From Cryptomeria japonica (lineage: Eukaryota > Streptophyta > Pinopsida > Cupressales > Cupressaceae): a stretch of 64,000 nt of DNA. Location of the stretch: the NCBI RefSeq assembly GCF_030272615.1, contig NC_081410.1:252883533-252947532 (forward strand), given 5' to 3'. How positions within the stretch are numbered: position 1 is the first letter of the stretch; every line of letters begins with the position of its first letter. A program made the translations under genes and the position numbers. Shown in pieces: positions 35,057 through 47,182 of the stretch. The notes under the pieces are model-generated. The model was not told where the DNA came from, did not search any database, and saw only the letters and a program-made list of their open reading frames with translations.

Positions 35057-37862
35057 ACTGTCACCAAAATCTTGTTATGGAGCAAATAAAATAGATTTAA
35101 AGCTAAAAGCTGGTATTTGACCTGAAAGTGTAGATATTTGTTCATTGTAACAATGACAAAATAACAGTAAACAAGGAGCTTCCTCCATAAACAATCATAG
35201 ATTGAACATGCCATATGGATTTTCAAACCATAGTAAAGATATTTGACAGTCAAGAGTCACTAAGAACAGTCTCAAACACAATGACAACCAATAGTAGTCA
35301 AAATTATAGTCATCAAACAAAGAACTTGTAATAGACAAAAGATAAGACTGTCAAGATATGTATTATCATTGCAGCCATATATCACTAAAGATACAAGTAA
35401 GGTGCGGCCTCTTTATCTATCACAGACCAAAGAGCTAGGATTCTTGACAGAGAAAAATAGTTGTCAAACAACCTATAGTGGCCAAAAGGAAATACCTTCA
35501 ATTAGTTCAACACTGTCAATTAGCGGCACTCAGTTTGTCATAATAGCAGTAAGCAATCATTTCCAATAGTGAAAATATAAAAGAGAAGAATATAATATTG
35601 ACCCCAAGTCAAAAATAGTTAATAGTGCATACCATGATATCAACAGTGATTTTTGCAGCAGGTATGAGCCATAAATTTCATAGCAGCAACATAATATAAG
35701 ATTATCAAAGATACACTGCATTCGAGAATGATGACAGGAGCTATTTCATAATCAAAATCTCTAACCATGGACAATATGGCAAAGTGAAAATAGCACAATC
35801 ACTCATGACAGTCATGATATAGAGCATCAAGTGTAGAAATGAGATCTCAATGATCAACATTCAATGAAAACCCTAAGGTAACAAATATCATTCAGAGAAA
35901 TCACAGTCACAACAACCATATAATAGATAAGAATATTTGACGTACCACACAAGGATCTACCATACAAAAAAATGTTTTTCGATCTTTTGTGATGTCGATA
36001 ACCATTTTTATGCTTTTATTATTCTCTCTATAAAGAAATATGGCCATCAAATGATGAAGACCCATCTAGGGTTTCACAGGATACTCAATATTTTAAAGTG
36101 TTAAACCTCAAACCTAGATGCCTTAGTTCAAGCAAAGGAATGATATCAGTGAGAATCAAGGCATGGGATTTCAGAAAGGTAAAAGAAACCTTGAAAAGAA
36201 CCAGCCAAAGAGCTAGTCGCCAAATGTGAAGTGTTTGATAAGTTTGAAAACTTATCAAGACAACCCTTCTACACAGCCGTGAACAAATATGCCTCAAAGC
36301 TACAACCTCATGAAACCCTAAGCTAAAAGTCGCAGATAGATTACAAGTATGACCAAGCAAAAGATAGTGAATACCAAAATCAATGGCAACTTTTGTTACA
36401 ATATTAAGCAAAATAATAAGCTGAAAAATGATTTTTTTTTAACATACAGAAACCCTAATATGGGTATAAAAGAAATAAAAGGTTGAAAAGATTAAATAAT
36501 GGAGTACATATTGAGCTAGAAAAGCCTGAGAGCCTCAGTTAACTTCACTGCAAACTCTCAGAATACAACCATGCATGGTAGCCGACACAGAAGTCTTCAC
36601 AGAATGTAAGAATGAGAAGATGCAAATATTTTAGGGTTCGAGCTTTAGAAATTTGCATGCCCTAATTCCTTTTGGAATTATGATGGGATTTTCTTTAAAT
36701 AAAAGCTACTTATTATTTGTAATGTGTTCGAGTTTTGAAACTCCCACAAGGACTTTTAAGTCCTAGTTCTTGATAGCCGTGGGGGGATTAAACCCCTAAA
36801 ATCTTATTTTGAAGTGCAAAATACTTTTATTTTTATTAATTATTATATTTAATTATTAATAATGATAAAAAAATAAAATTAAGAGACACATATACCATTA
36901 TTAATAGATAAATATAATAATTAAATAATTTTTTATTTAATTTTACGTAAATAAAAGTATATGAAAAGCTAAATAAAAGAGTACTTTTATTTATTTAAAT
37001 GAAATAATTAATTAATAAACACACTTAGGATTTTCAGCTGAGACATGTAGTTTGGCATCTTGGAGTTTTATTCTCAGAGAGGTAGTGCTTTTTCTTTTTG
37101 GAGCTATTCTTGGCATCAACAACATGCATATATTTAAGATGACATAGTGTTTTTAGGGGGGCTATTATTAGCAGAAGTGGTAGTTCTATCTTTAGCAAGA
37201 GGTATCTTTTTGATGCAGTATTAGTGGCAAACTCATTTTTGGTAGCAGAGACTATTCTTTGCAGAGTTATGCATGAGTTTTTTATGCTATTTTGGGCAAA
37301 TTCACCCGGGGCTTTTTCTCATGCAACTTTTTCTATTTTAGGGTTTTGGAGGAGATATTCTTCATGATATCTATATATTCTTCTATTCTCTTTATTTTTT
37401 CCCTCTATTTATTTGTTTTTTCTTACACATACAACAAAAAGAATTGTATCTCAACACTTATCAATTTTCAGTTATTGTAATAGAGTTACTTTCTTTCAGT
37501 TTGCAATACAAAGTTATTTCCTTATCAGTATTTCTTGCTTTTCTCATTGTTGGGTGAGCGATTTGACAGAGTTATTATGATTTTTACAATCCTTTGCTCT
37601 GTCTCACTTTTGCTTTGCAGAAGTAGGATAATTTAACCATGATTCAGGTTGTTGGTTGTGTTCACTTGGTTTTTCAGCTTCTTTCATGTTGTGAAAATTC
37701 ACTTTTCCTACATGCAAACGTTGGATAGCTTCGAACCTTTTTCACAAATTGTTTATGAATTAGGTGGTCTAATTGATTTGTGAAGTGTTTCATTCAGTAT
37801 TGCAGCTGTTATAGTTTTAGTGTAGTATTTTAAAACTCCATAATTTTGGTGTATCACCTCCA
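35057..37862. other. Unassigned AT-rich sequence after Copia-B
   Basis: Probably continues the host sequence ending at 27707, then changes character after about 36420. No domain found. The longest minus frame (36085-36411, 108 residues) matches nothing I know and is probably chance. Palindromes such as AGGACTTTTAAGTCCT (near 36751) and GGGGGATTAAACCCC (near 36785) are visible. The segment 37290-37840 is T-rich. Confidence 0.4.
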
Positions 37863-39822
37863 TTAGGATAGGTTTTTTTCATCACATGCAAGCCCTTTTA
37901 CCTTTTTCTCATAAGAAGTTAATTGTAGGAGATCCATCAAAACAGAAAGCTGACCTAGTCTCTGGAGGTCTACTTTCAGTATAGGTAACCCACATGCATG
38001 AAAGTAGTCCCATGTTTTACAGGAATACTGAGTTCCATACTTATCCATCATGGGTGCAATCCTCCGTGACAACAGTTTGAGGTTTTCATCTTATCTGATA
38101 TTAGATCGTATGCTCTCATAGATTCCCCATTGCATATTATTCCATCCAATATAATTTTATTGGCCCACTTATCTATAGTTGAGGTGACATATTGATTTCT
38201 TTTGATTTGTTTCAATATATTGGGGTCTAACTCCTCAATAAGGATACTTGTAGTTTGATCCGTGGGTTGGTAACTTATTTTCAAAATGGATTGAATAAAG
38301 GAAGTTAAAGTGCTCGCCTATTTTTGCAACACTAAATTCTTTTGCACCTTGAGTTTGATTCATTTTTATAAAGCACCCATAGAGAAATTCGCATGATTGA
38401 TATTCTTTTAAACCTCAAGTTTGATTTATTTTGACAATGCAACTATAGAGAAATTCACATAATAGATATCCCCTTGAATAGTAGCGAGACCCTTATCCAC
38501 TCTACTGAGGCTGAAGTCTAGCTTTGTGACTTCATCTTCATTTTTATCTCCGATGGGGTTTGTGATTTCCAAGAGTCTGTGACCTGAGATAGGATCAACA
38601 ATCATCTTGGACATTCTCCTAGCCTTGTTAGGATTGGTACTTTCTTGTACCAGTTTAGCCATTATGTCCACTTACATGTTTGTCATAGAAGTATACCTTT
38701 TTTCTTCTCTACAACTTTATTTGTCCATGAGGGTGAGGTAACAACAGATGAACTAGGGACACTAGTTATTGCATTGGTTGGTGGAGGTGCATAATTAGTA
38801 GGAGTAAAATCACCGAGTATGGAGAAATCAGAGCCATCAAATAATGTGTTGGCAATATTATCTCCACCAATTTGGTTAAAGATAAAAGAAACATTTTCTT
38901 GGGTAGTGCCTACAATAGTTGATAGGTTGTTAGGTGTGGGGGAAATAGGAACACAGGTTTCTTTGTTTGCCTTTCCCTTGGAGGAGGTCGATGCATCTTC
39001 TTCACATATGGATTTAAGCTTCATAATATCCTCTGATTGTTCTCCATCTCCTCCATACTAGGTATTACTTCTTTGGGGAGTGGGATTTGAGATAGTTCGA
39101 GCCTCAGAGGTGGCAAAATTATGGGATGCACTCTATTTCGGGTTTGATGTACCCTTTGATGTAGAGGAACCAATACATTCCATTGTCTTATTCTCAACCC
39201 ACCTCCTTGTTTTTTCTAGCACATGTCAGGTCTTGTTCTCTACATCCATGGTATTCTTGTCTAACCAGGAGAGTGGCGGGAGGGGTATAATAGAAACATT
39301 TTGATACATTTTATCAACCATATTTGAACCATCGTCAATCAAATTTTTAGGAATATAAAGAGGTAGCTTAAAGGCCTTGACTTGATCTAGGGTCAACCTC
39401 ATATAATCCCTTTTCTCTACCTCCCTAATATCTAGGCAATCTTCCTAGTAGTCTTCAGTTGTAGGTGATGTAGGTATGTCTTACCTCCATGAAAATGGCC
39501 TCGAACACAAGACATTACTATCATAGTAAGGCCTCCATGATATAAATTAAAAATTGAATTTCAATAAAAAATTTCCTACCGTCTTGGCAGCCTCATTGCT
39601 CTTGCAAGTGAAATCCATCAGGAAAATGGGAAATGAGTACCCGTTTTTCTTCATGTTCTCTATATACTTGACATTTAACTTAGCCATCTGGTGACATAAT
39701 TCCAGAAACATAAAATAATTAGAAACATTTATGGGCAATTTACATGGGGCATCTTCAAAACCACCAATCCTCAAGTAGGAGAAACTATCAAATTGAATGA
39801 AATAGCTGCCATACTGAGTCAC
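37863..39822 (-). pseudogene. Unrecognised degenerate coding region, C-terminal part
   Basis: On the minus strand long open segments join end to end with only a few stops and shifts. GSYFIQFDSFSYLRIGGFE and NVSNYFMFLELCHQM lie at 39547-39822. DYMRLTLDQVKAFKLPLYIP (about 39350-39410) follows, then a Ser/Thr/Pro-rich stretch (38683-39024), ARRMSKMIVDPISGHRLLEI (38426-38671), and NQYVTSTIDKWANKIILDG and neighbours (37863-38284). The frame remains open to the right edge, where the chromovirus inserted, and resumes at 54111. I do not recognise the family. It could be a decayed host gene or an extra ORF of an unidentified transposon. Confidence 0.55.
39818..39822. repeat. Target-site duplication of the chromovirus, left copy
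   Basis: GTCAC, identical to 54106-54110 directly after the right LTR. Confidence 0.95.
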
Positions 39823-42586
39823 TGTGAGGCCCTACCCCGATTCAGTTTGACATTTTCAGTTATTTGCATATTGAGACTATTATGGATGCTTTATTTTATG
39901 CATTATGGACTTAGAACTTATATGATTCCATGATTTGGATCACACTGACATTTGTTGATGCTTTATTTCATGCATGATGATTATGAAACCTTAGATATGT
40001 TACTAGAATAGAATTACATTATGATGGTGAATGTCATTTGCAGGATTTTATTTTGATGAAAGAAAAATGATGCATATTTATGAATGGTTCATTTTTGGGA
40101 AAATTATGTTGATTGCTTATGTGAAATTGAAATGTGAAAACAAATGAGAAATTGAAATATTGTTGCCTAATGTATGAGTGTTTGATTTGCAATGGAATCC
40201 ATGTATTTGATTATGAATAATTGTGATTAATTGGAGTTACTAATGTGTTAATTGAGATGCGCAGGAAAATTATCCATGTGACCATGGAATTTAATGGAGA
40301 ACCAAGTCTAGACCAATGTGCGTTTGTTAAGCCGGGAGTTGTCTATTTGGAGAGACAACACCCCTCCCCTTGTAATGTATTTTATTTGTGATGTGTATAA
40401 TGCTTGAGTGTAAAATTTAATTTATATGTAATTATGTAGTCCTTCAAGAGACCAATTTTCCATGTGTGATTTTTATATTATATTTTTGTTGTGTCACTTG
40501 ACACATGTGCTGATTAAGTGTCATTGATGTTGACTTGTCTCTTGGAGGGAGTTTTGTTTCTACCAAAGCCATTCAAAAACATGAGTGTGGTCCCAAATTT
40601 GTCTTGGGTAGGGAGTCATGGGAGTGGTCAACTCAAGCTTGACCCGTAGGTAAACTTCAGTGGGGTTTCCAAAGGGTTTAATGGACTCCTAGGGTAAGTT
40701 TTTAGGCTTTTCCAAAGGTCCTAAGGGTATACCTATGGGTTAGGGGTGTTTTGCAACATGTGGCTTCTCCCATGTGACTATGAAGTCACTTAAAAAAGTG
40801 ATAATTCCAAGATGCACGAAAATTGAACTTAGAAAGTTCTCCCTAGGATAGAGAACCTTCCCTTTAGGAGTTAAACTCTCTTCCCCATCCTCTTCCACCT
40901 TTTCCCTTTCCAATTTGAGTAATGTGCAAGAGTTTGGGAAGGGCAACCAATGGGAACTCACACCTCACCCAAGGGGTTGGGAAGTGGGTGAGAGGCCTTC
41001 TTAGGCAAGAATTTGCAAACTTAGTGAGTAATCACCCACTCTCCTTTCTTGGAGATTTTGCTTGTTTTGAAAAAGTTAGTAGGAGTTTGGCATTTTTAGT
41101 GGAATTTGGGAGAAAAGATAGTGGAAATTGGGCAGCTCATCCCCAACTAAAGTTAGCAAACCTTTGGCAGAATTAGGTTGGTTACTCCCTTCTTTCTCTT
41201 ATTATGTTGCAAATGATAGTTTATGTTGTTTTGTAAAAGAAAAGAGTTGCTTGAAAGATTGTGTTTTATGAAGTTTTTGTGTTGAAGTAAAATGTGTAGT
41301 TTTCTTTTCTATGTGTTTGTTTTGTGTTTCTTGTTGTTTTTGGGAGTGTCCAAGATCTCCTATCCTTGGGAGGGTAGGAAGATCTTGGGGTGGAAGAAGT
41401 ATGACAGCCATGGGTGAGAGGCTCTCCTTGTGGAGAGTGTTCTCAAGGGTGTCCTTGGTGGCCCTTGATGCATAGCCTTGTGTATGCATTTGGGGGTCAT
41501 AAGGGGAGCATATATGGCCTTGAGCCTTTTTGGGGGCATAAGGAATGAGGGAGTATTTTTGGTTGCATTTGTGTTGCCATGAGGTGGCTTATGTTGTAAT
41601 GTTTTGGCATGCATTCTCCCCATAGGTACTTGGTCCACTTCCACCCATGGAAGAGTCACCATGAAAGTGGTGAATGTGTAGCTTGGGAAGGGATACTTTG
41701 AATGTAAATGTGTTTCTATGTGGTTGTGGGTTTCGCATGTTTGTAACCCGTCTAGTGCTTGGTTCTCCAAGCTCGGGGGTGGCTTCTAGTAAGCCTAGGC
41801 TGGGAGGTGAGCTTCCCATGGTCAAAATGTGTTGTTTTGCAGGTTGCATGGGAATGGGAAAAGAAGGATTGAAAGACCATGTTGCTATTTAATGTTGCAG
41901 AAATTAGTTATTATGGCTATGTATTCTCTTGGGAGTTGCAAATGAAAAGAAAGAGCTAGAATGTGTTATTAATATGGAAGGAGGTTAATGTATTCCATGA
42001 TAGCTTGTAAAAGAAAGAGAAAGGCATTGTGTGTTGTTTTCAAAAATAATGTAGCAATGTATTTCTATTATCTTGAAAAGGGGGAAATGTAGATGTTTTA
42101 AACTTCAAAATTTCTTGTAACCATGCTCATTGTATTTAAATCTGTTAAAGAAATACATGATGTTTTCACTATTTTAGTTAGTTGCAAATGAAAGCATTAG
42201 TGTATTAGATTGTATGAAAATTTGTGTTTAACTAGGGTGGAAAAGTAGATGCATTATATATTTTTTTTTATGTATTCTGCAAATAAAAGAAACCATGTTG
42301 CTGTAAATTTAATAAAACAGTCTTTTATTTTCTGGTTATTGCAGAAAAGGAATTTTATTAAACAAGCTTATCCTTTGCAAGGAAAAAGAAAACATTTAGC
42401 TTTTAATATATATTGTTTTTTTTGTGTTGTTGCACAAACTGATTTACAAAAAAATATATATATATACATATAGGCTCTCTTCTCATGAAGCAAATCTGCA
42501 ATGAATACATGAATGACTCTTTTATGTTTTTAAAAAAAAAAAAAAAAATATACACTACCCAAAGAAGTTAAAATAGTAATATACAA

Positions 42587-42781
42587 ATATATATATATAT
42601 ATATATATATGTATTTTACCTATTGCCCATCAAAATCAGTATAACAAGAAAATACAGTGATGATCTTTCAGATCTGATATAATACTTAGTGAAGCAACTG
42701 ATTAATCCTCCTACCTTAGTCAGCCAAACACAATATATATACATATATATATATATAAATAATTAATATATATATATATAT

Positions 42782-42819
<38 letters not shown>

Positions 42820-42885
42820 TTTATTACTGGATATGAAACCTGTTTATTCCATGTTTTACTGTATCACTTTCAGTTCCTGCCAAAT

Positions 42886-42925
<40 letters not shown>
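42587..42925. repeat. (TA)n and (CA)n microsatellites in chromovirus 5' LTR
   Basis: TA runs lie at 42587-42610 (about 24 bp) and 42732-42818 (interrupted), and a CA-then-TA run at 42887-42925. The matching runs in the 3' LTR have different lengths (52150-52238, 52360-52420, 52487-52589). Confidence 0.95.
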
Positions 42926-42928
<3 letters not shown>

Positions 42929-43034
42929 GGTATATTTATTTATGAGTATACAACCAACAATATCTTAAACAATGGAGTTTATGCATTGAAATAACCGAAC
43001 AAAAGAAATTATTTAAACCACACCATGGATTTCG

Positions 43035-43420
43035 GGGGGGATCAAACCCCGTTTTAAACCCCATCGCAAAAGCCCAACAAATAAAAAGGATTTAACAGCG
43101 CGCTGGTTTTTTTTGGGGGCCCCAGCGCCCCGGGCGGCGGCGCCCACAGACTGCGGGCAGCGACGCCGCATCCTGCGGGAAGCCGCAGCCTGCGGTGGCG
43201 CCGTCCGCAGCCGGCGGTGCCCCGCAGCGCCGGCCTGGCTCTCTCCTCCCCGCTCCGCCCGACTCCCCTCTACGCCACGTTAAGCAACAGCCAAACAAAG
43301 AAACTCTCTACCTCTTGCAGTTCGGCTGGGCACGAAGGTTTAATGGGGGGGTTGGCGGGGTTGGCTCCTGCACGCTGCCTCCTTCGGCCGCCGACTCCCC
43401 CCTGCGCACAACACTCTCGT
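43035..43420. other. GC-rich island in chromovirus 5' LTR
   Basis: An abrupt GC-rich block in AT-rich surroundings, built of CTGCGG, CCGCAG and GGCGCC words, with an open 81-98 residue frame that I regard as a by-product. It may hold promoter or leader signals of the element RNA (inference). The counterpart is at 52703-53088. Confidence 0.7.
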
Positions 43421-43466
43421 TTTCAAGAAAAAAAAAATGAGAAAGTAAAGCAAAAGGGCTGCACTC

Positions 43467-43494
43467 GCCCTAACCCTAAACTTCGGGTTAGGGC
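43467..43494. repeat. Telomere-like 10-bp inverted repeat
   Basis: GCCCTAACCC and GGGTTAGGGC are perfect reverse complements separated by 8 bases. The same hairpin occurs at about 53134-53162 in the 3' LTR. Confidence 0.85.
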
Positions 43495-43668
43495 AGAGGC
43501 AATAAGATTTTAGTGATGATATTATTTTTAAAAAGTGAGGGAATAGATAAAAGGGGGGGGGAAGAAGTATTATATCAAATAAAAAAAAAGGGGGGATCAA
43601 ATCCCCACAATTCTCTTGAAAAAAGAAAATAAATTTAGTAAATGGCAACAATGTAGAATAGTTAGTTA

Positions 43669-43737
43669 TGTATATATATATATATATAAATGTGTATATA
43701 TATATATATAAATATAGATATATATATATATATATAA

Positions 43738-43768
<31 letters not shown>

Positions 43769-43794
43769 TATAACTTTGTGTATAAATAAATTTG

Positions 43795-43831
<37 letters not shown>
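43669..43831. repeat. (TA)n microsatellite block in chromovirus 5' LTR
   Basis: Runs of TA broken by AAATG and AAATA spacers. The 3' LTR counterpart (53338-53492) has a different spacer order. Confidence 0.95.
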
Positions 43832-43832
<1 letters not shown>

Positions 43833-44443
43833 TAGGATTGTAATGATATTTAATTCGAATTAAATTGCTAGATGTAAAATAAGTTTTGATTACTTGTTAA
43901 GCAATGGGCAACTGTAGGAGAATACTTTATAAATGATTTAATTACTTAGGTGGTTTAGATCTAAAAAAAATAATAAATAATAATTAAGAGGTAAAAACAT
44001 TAAGTTCCTTGTAGGGCCAAGAGGGCCAAATCAAGTAAAAGATTATAAAGTGAATTTTAAATATAGAGGATTCAATTAAATAAAATGTTTTTAAACTACG
44101 AGGATAATTGAACTTAGAATTCTAATGGACTAAGGAGGATAAGATAAATTTTAAAACGCTTATATTAATCGTTGTATTTAAGATTTTAATTTATTAATAA
44201 AGCTTAGTGATTACCCCTTTTTGGGAAAATATTAGCTCATTGGTAGCTGAGTAAACCTAGTTTCTAAATTGAATTTAAATACCCGATTGACACAAATGTA
44301 ATTAAGACCAAACCCAAGATGCATCATTTTATATAAGATCATTGCACTTAGTTGATTAAATTAGTTAAGTAGGTCGTTAATTAGTTAAGTATTTTCAAAA
44401 TTTTTTTTTTCCCGTTCGTGCCCAAGAGTTGGGCATGACATTT

Positions 44444-44455
44444 TGGTATCAGAGC
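44444..44455 (+). other. Primer-binding site of the chromovirus
   Basis: TGGTATCAGAGC three bases after the 5' LTR end, followed by AAGGTTG. It is the initiator methionine tRNA type usual in Tekay/Del chromoviruses. Confidence 0.93.
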
Positions 44456-44608
44456 AAGGTTGCCAACACTAGGGAACCTTACTCCATTACGTTTCGCTAT
44501 AATTATTTAATTAATTTAAAATTGTATTCAATTTTATTTTTGAACTAGCTAAAATATTTTCTCCTAAAATAGTTATTTATTTCATTTTATTTTATTTTCT
44601 TAAAAAGG

Positions 44609-45703
44609 ATGCCTCCAACTACGCGACAAGCTCGCAAACGTGGTAGAGGCCCTAGGCATGCACACATGGCACGCGAAGAGGTCATTAGGGAGGAATCGGT
44701 TCAGGAAGTGGACCCAGCAGCTCCTTCCGAACAACCAGTTGACCCAAACCGAGACATCTTGGTAGCTCTTCAGAACCTGATTGGACTAGTTCAGGATAGG
44801 ATTCCAGCAGTAGACCACAATGTTGAGAACCAGAACTCAGGAAGTCATAGAACAGTGGAATGGGAACGGAGTAGGAGTCCACCTCCTAATCCCGTAGAGA
44901 GTCAGGCTGTGCATGAGCCCGAACCCATTCACCTTCCAGCACCACCTCCAGCCGTAGCACCAGTGTATATCGAGAGGGCACGTAGAGATCCAGGGGATCT
45001 AATCAGAGAGGTTATGCGTCTTCAGCCACCATCATTTGGGGGATCTACCGATGGGGTAGAGGCAGAGGCATGGCTTTTAAGCCTAGATAGGTGCTTTGCA
45101 TTGCGCTCTTATGAGAGCAATCTAAAAGAACGTGCAACGGTTCACCTGTTGCGAGGAACAACCTCCACATGGTCGAGACAGGAAGAATATAAGTGTGGCT
45201 TAGAGATAGAGACCCTCACTTGGGAGATTTTCACAGAGAGATTCAAGGAGAGGTATCTATCAGAGCATTTCAGACAGCATAGGGTGGATGAGTTTCATGA
45301 CCTCCAGCAGAAGAGTATGTCAGTGACACAGTACGAGAACAAGTTCTTTGAACTATTACCTTATGTAGATTACCTGAAAGATGAAAAGCTTCTCGTCAAC
45401 CGATTTATCAGAGGATTGAATTTCGGCATAGCAGGACCAGTGAGGATGGCCGCTCCAGGGAGCCTTCGGGTTGCCGTGGAGAAGGCTTTGATAGCCAAGG
45501 AGATTCAGACCAAACCTCATGACTCGAAGGATCGGTTTCAGAACCGTAACCCTTCACCACAGACTTATGGGTTTCAGAAACCCCATTGGAAAGGTAACAA
45601 CAGGCACTCATCGGGGTTCTCCAAACCCCCTCCTCCACAGCAGTCACAGCAAAATCAGAGACAAAAGCCTCCGCAGAATCAGCAGGGCACAAAGCCCAAG
45701 TAG
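44609..45703 (+). CDS. Chromovirus Gag up to first in-frame TAG
   Basis: Open frame of 364 codons from ATG 44609, which follows the primer site by about 150 bp and is the first ATG of the frame. The N-terminus is basic (TRQARKRGRGPRHA), followed by an acidic/Pro-rich segment. The capsid part (about residues 135-290) has PPSFGGSTDGVEAEAWLLSL, FTERFKERYLSEHFRQHRV and LVNRFIRGLN, typical of the retrotransposon gag family. A Gln/Pro-rich tail ends at TAG 45701. The CCHC knuckle lies after this stop in the same frame, so the stop cuts Gag before nucleocapsid. A Gln fits the TAG position (KPK-Q-WQSQ). Confidence 0.9.
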   Translation: MPPTTRQARKRGRGPRHAHMAREEVIREESVQEVDPAAPSEQPVDPNRDILVALQNLIGLVQDRIPAVDHNVENQNSGSHRTVEWERSRSPPPNPVESQAVHEPEPIHLPAPPPAVAPVYIERARRDPGDLIREVMRLQPPSFGGSTDGVEAEAWLLSLDRCFALRSYESNLKERATVHLLRGTTSTWSRQEEYKCGLEIETLTWEIFTERFKERYLSEHFRQHRVDEFHDLQQKSMSVTQYENKFFELLPYVDYLKDEKLLVNRFIRGLNFGIAGPVRMAAPGSLRVAVEKALIAKEIQTKPHDSKDRFQNRNPSPQTYGFQKPHWKGNNRHSSGFSKPPPPQQSQQNQRQKPPQNQQGTKPK

Positions 45704-47182
45704 TGGCAGTCACAGGGTCAGAGGCAAGATCAGAAATCTCAGGCTCCTTACACACCTCCAGCTAGGACTCAGTAGTCCTCTAGAGGAGGGTACAGTGGTT
45801 CTAGTAGGACAGGGGGACAGTCTTTCTCCAGACCACAGAGAGTACAGTTTCAGGCACGAGGTCCTTGCTTCACATGTGGAGCCATGGGACACATAGCGAG
45901 GGAGTGTCCTCAGGGTCAGATGACAGGGAATCAGAGGATGGCAACATCAGAGCCGACAGTTGGGGACATGGGCAAGTCCCACAGAGTTTTCGCAGCGGTT
46001 GACAACCGCCAGGCAGAGCATCAGGCCACGGTTATTGAGGTAGCAGGTATGATCAGAGGTAGCAGTGTATCTATATTATTTGATTCAGGAGCTACTAATT
46101 CTTTTATATCTCCATTGGTTGTGGAGCGTTGCGGGCTAGTGGCAACTAGGCAAGAGGTCAGTTGGGAAGTGGAATTAGCTTCAGGGGCTAGAGTGTCAGT
46201 GGAATCAGAGGTTAAGGGATGTCAGCTTCAGATTGGCAACATCACCACCTTAGTAGACCTTAGAGTTACACCACTTGGATCTTATGGCGTTGTACTTGGC
46301 ATGGATTGGCTTTATGCCCACAGAGCCAAGATGGATTGTCACCTGAAAAGGATCGAGTGTGAGGATGATCATAGCTCTCCTATAGTGATCACTGGAATTC
46401 AGAGACCCGTGTCTCTTCGTATGATCTCCGCCATGCAGCTTAAGCGGAGCATGCGAAAGGGATGTCAATTATTTGCCATCACCATTAGTGATAGAGAAGA
46501 AGAAGAGGAGAAGGAGCCATCTATTGACGACCATCCTATCCTTAGAGAATTTGCAGATGTCTTTCCTTCAGAGTTACCTGGTATGCCGCCCCATAGAGAG
46601 ATTGATTTTCATATAGACCTTGTTCCAAGAGCCGAACCCATTTCAAGAGCACCTTATAGAATGACTACGAATGAGCTTAATGAGCTCAAGATTCAGCTAG
46701 AGGAACTCCTAGAGAAGGGCCACATTCACCCTAGTGTATCCCCTTGGGGTGCACCAGTCATTTTCGTGAAGAAGAAAGATGGATCTCTCCGATTATGCAT
46801 GGACTACCGTCAGTTGAACAAAGTAACCATCAAGAACCGATATCCATTGCCCAGGATCGATGACTTGTTTGACCAACTTCAAGGTGCCAAAGTATTTTCC
46901 AAGATTGATCTCAAATCAGGGTACCATCAGTTGAGAATAGTGGAAAGTGATATCCACAAGACCGCATTTCGCACTAGATATGGCCACTATGAGTTCACTG
47001 TGGTCCCATTCGGTCTTACGAATGCTCCAACAGTTTTTATGAGTCTCATGAATGGAGTATTCCGTACATTCCTCGACCGATTTGTGATTGTGTTTCTTGA
47101 TGACATTTTGATATATTCACGAAATGAGGAGGAACATGAGGAGCACTTGAGACAGGTTTTGCAGTGTTTGAGGGAAAATTAG
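45704..47182 (+). pseudogene. Chromovirus nucleocapsid knuckle, protease and reverse transcriptase
   Basis: Same frame as Gag. It is interrupted by TAG at 45773 in a Gln-rich context and ends at TAG 47180 (LREN-stop-LYG, Gln expected). Domains in order: CCHC knuckle [15 protein letters not shown] (45866-45910), protease [12 protein letters not shown] (about 46080-46115, D-S-G intact), a linker ending [16 protein letters not shown], then RT with [61 protein letters not shown] and active-site FLDDILIYS (about 47093-47119). All catalytic residues checked are present, so the copy is disabled only by the TAGs. Confidence 0.95.

Larger units (their letters stand above)
39823..44440 (+). repeat. Chromovirus 5' LTR (4618 bp)
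   Basis: Ends TGTGAGGCCC and CATGACA. Contains no recognised protein domain. Its short open frames recur in the 3' LTR only because the LTRs are copies. The parts are AT-moderate sequence to about 42400, (TA)n microsatellites (42587-42925), a GC-rich island (43035-43420), a telomere-like hairpin (43467-43494), a second (TA)n block (43669-43831) and an AT-rich 3' end. It is far longer than most plant gypsy LTRs. Confidence 0.96.

Noticed and set aside
36085-36411. 108-residue minus-strand frame
   Set aside because: No recognisable domain, no neighbours supporting a gene, and length within chance for this composition; left as unassigned.
41360-41849. Minus-strand frames up to 136-145 residues in both chromovirus LTRs
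   Set aside because: They recur only because the LTRs are identical. Composition follows the underlying T/G-rich sequence, and a one-base indel changes the frame length between the LTRs.
43217-43513. Open frames of 81-103 residues in the chromovirus GC island, conserved in both LTRs
   Set aside because: Conservation is explained by the two LTRs being copies; GC-rich sequence lacks stops by chance, several frames are open at once, and no domain is visible.
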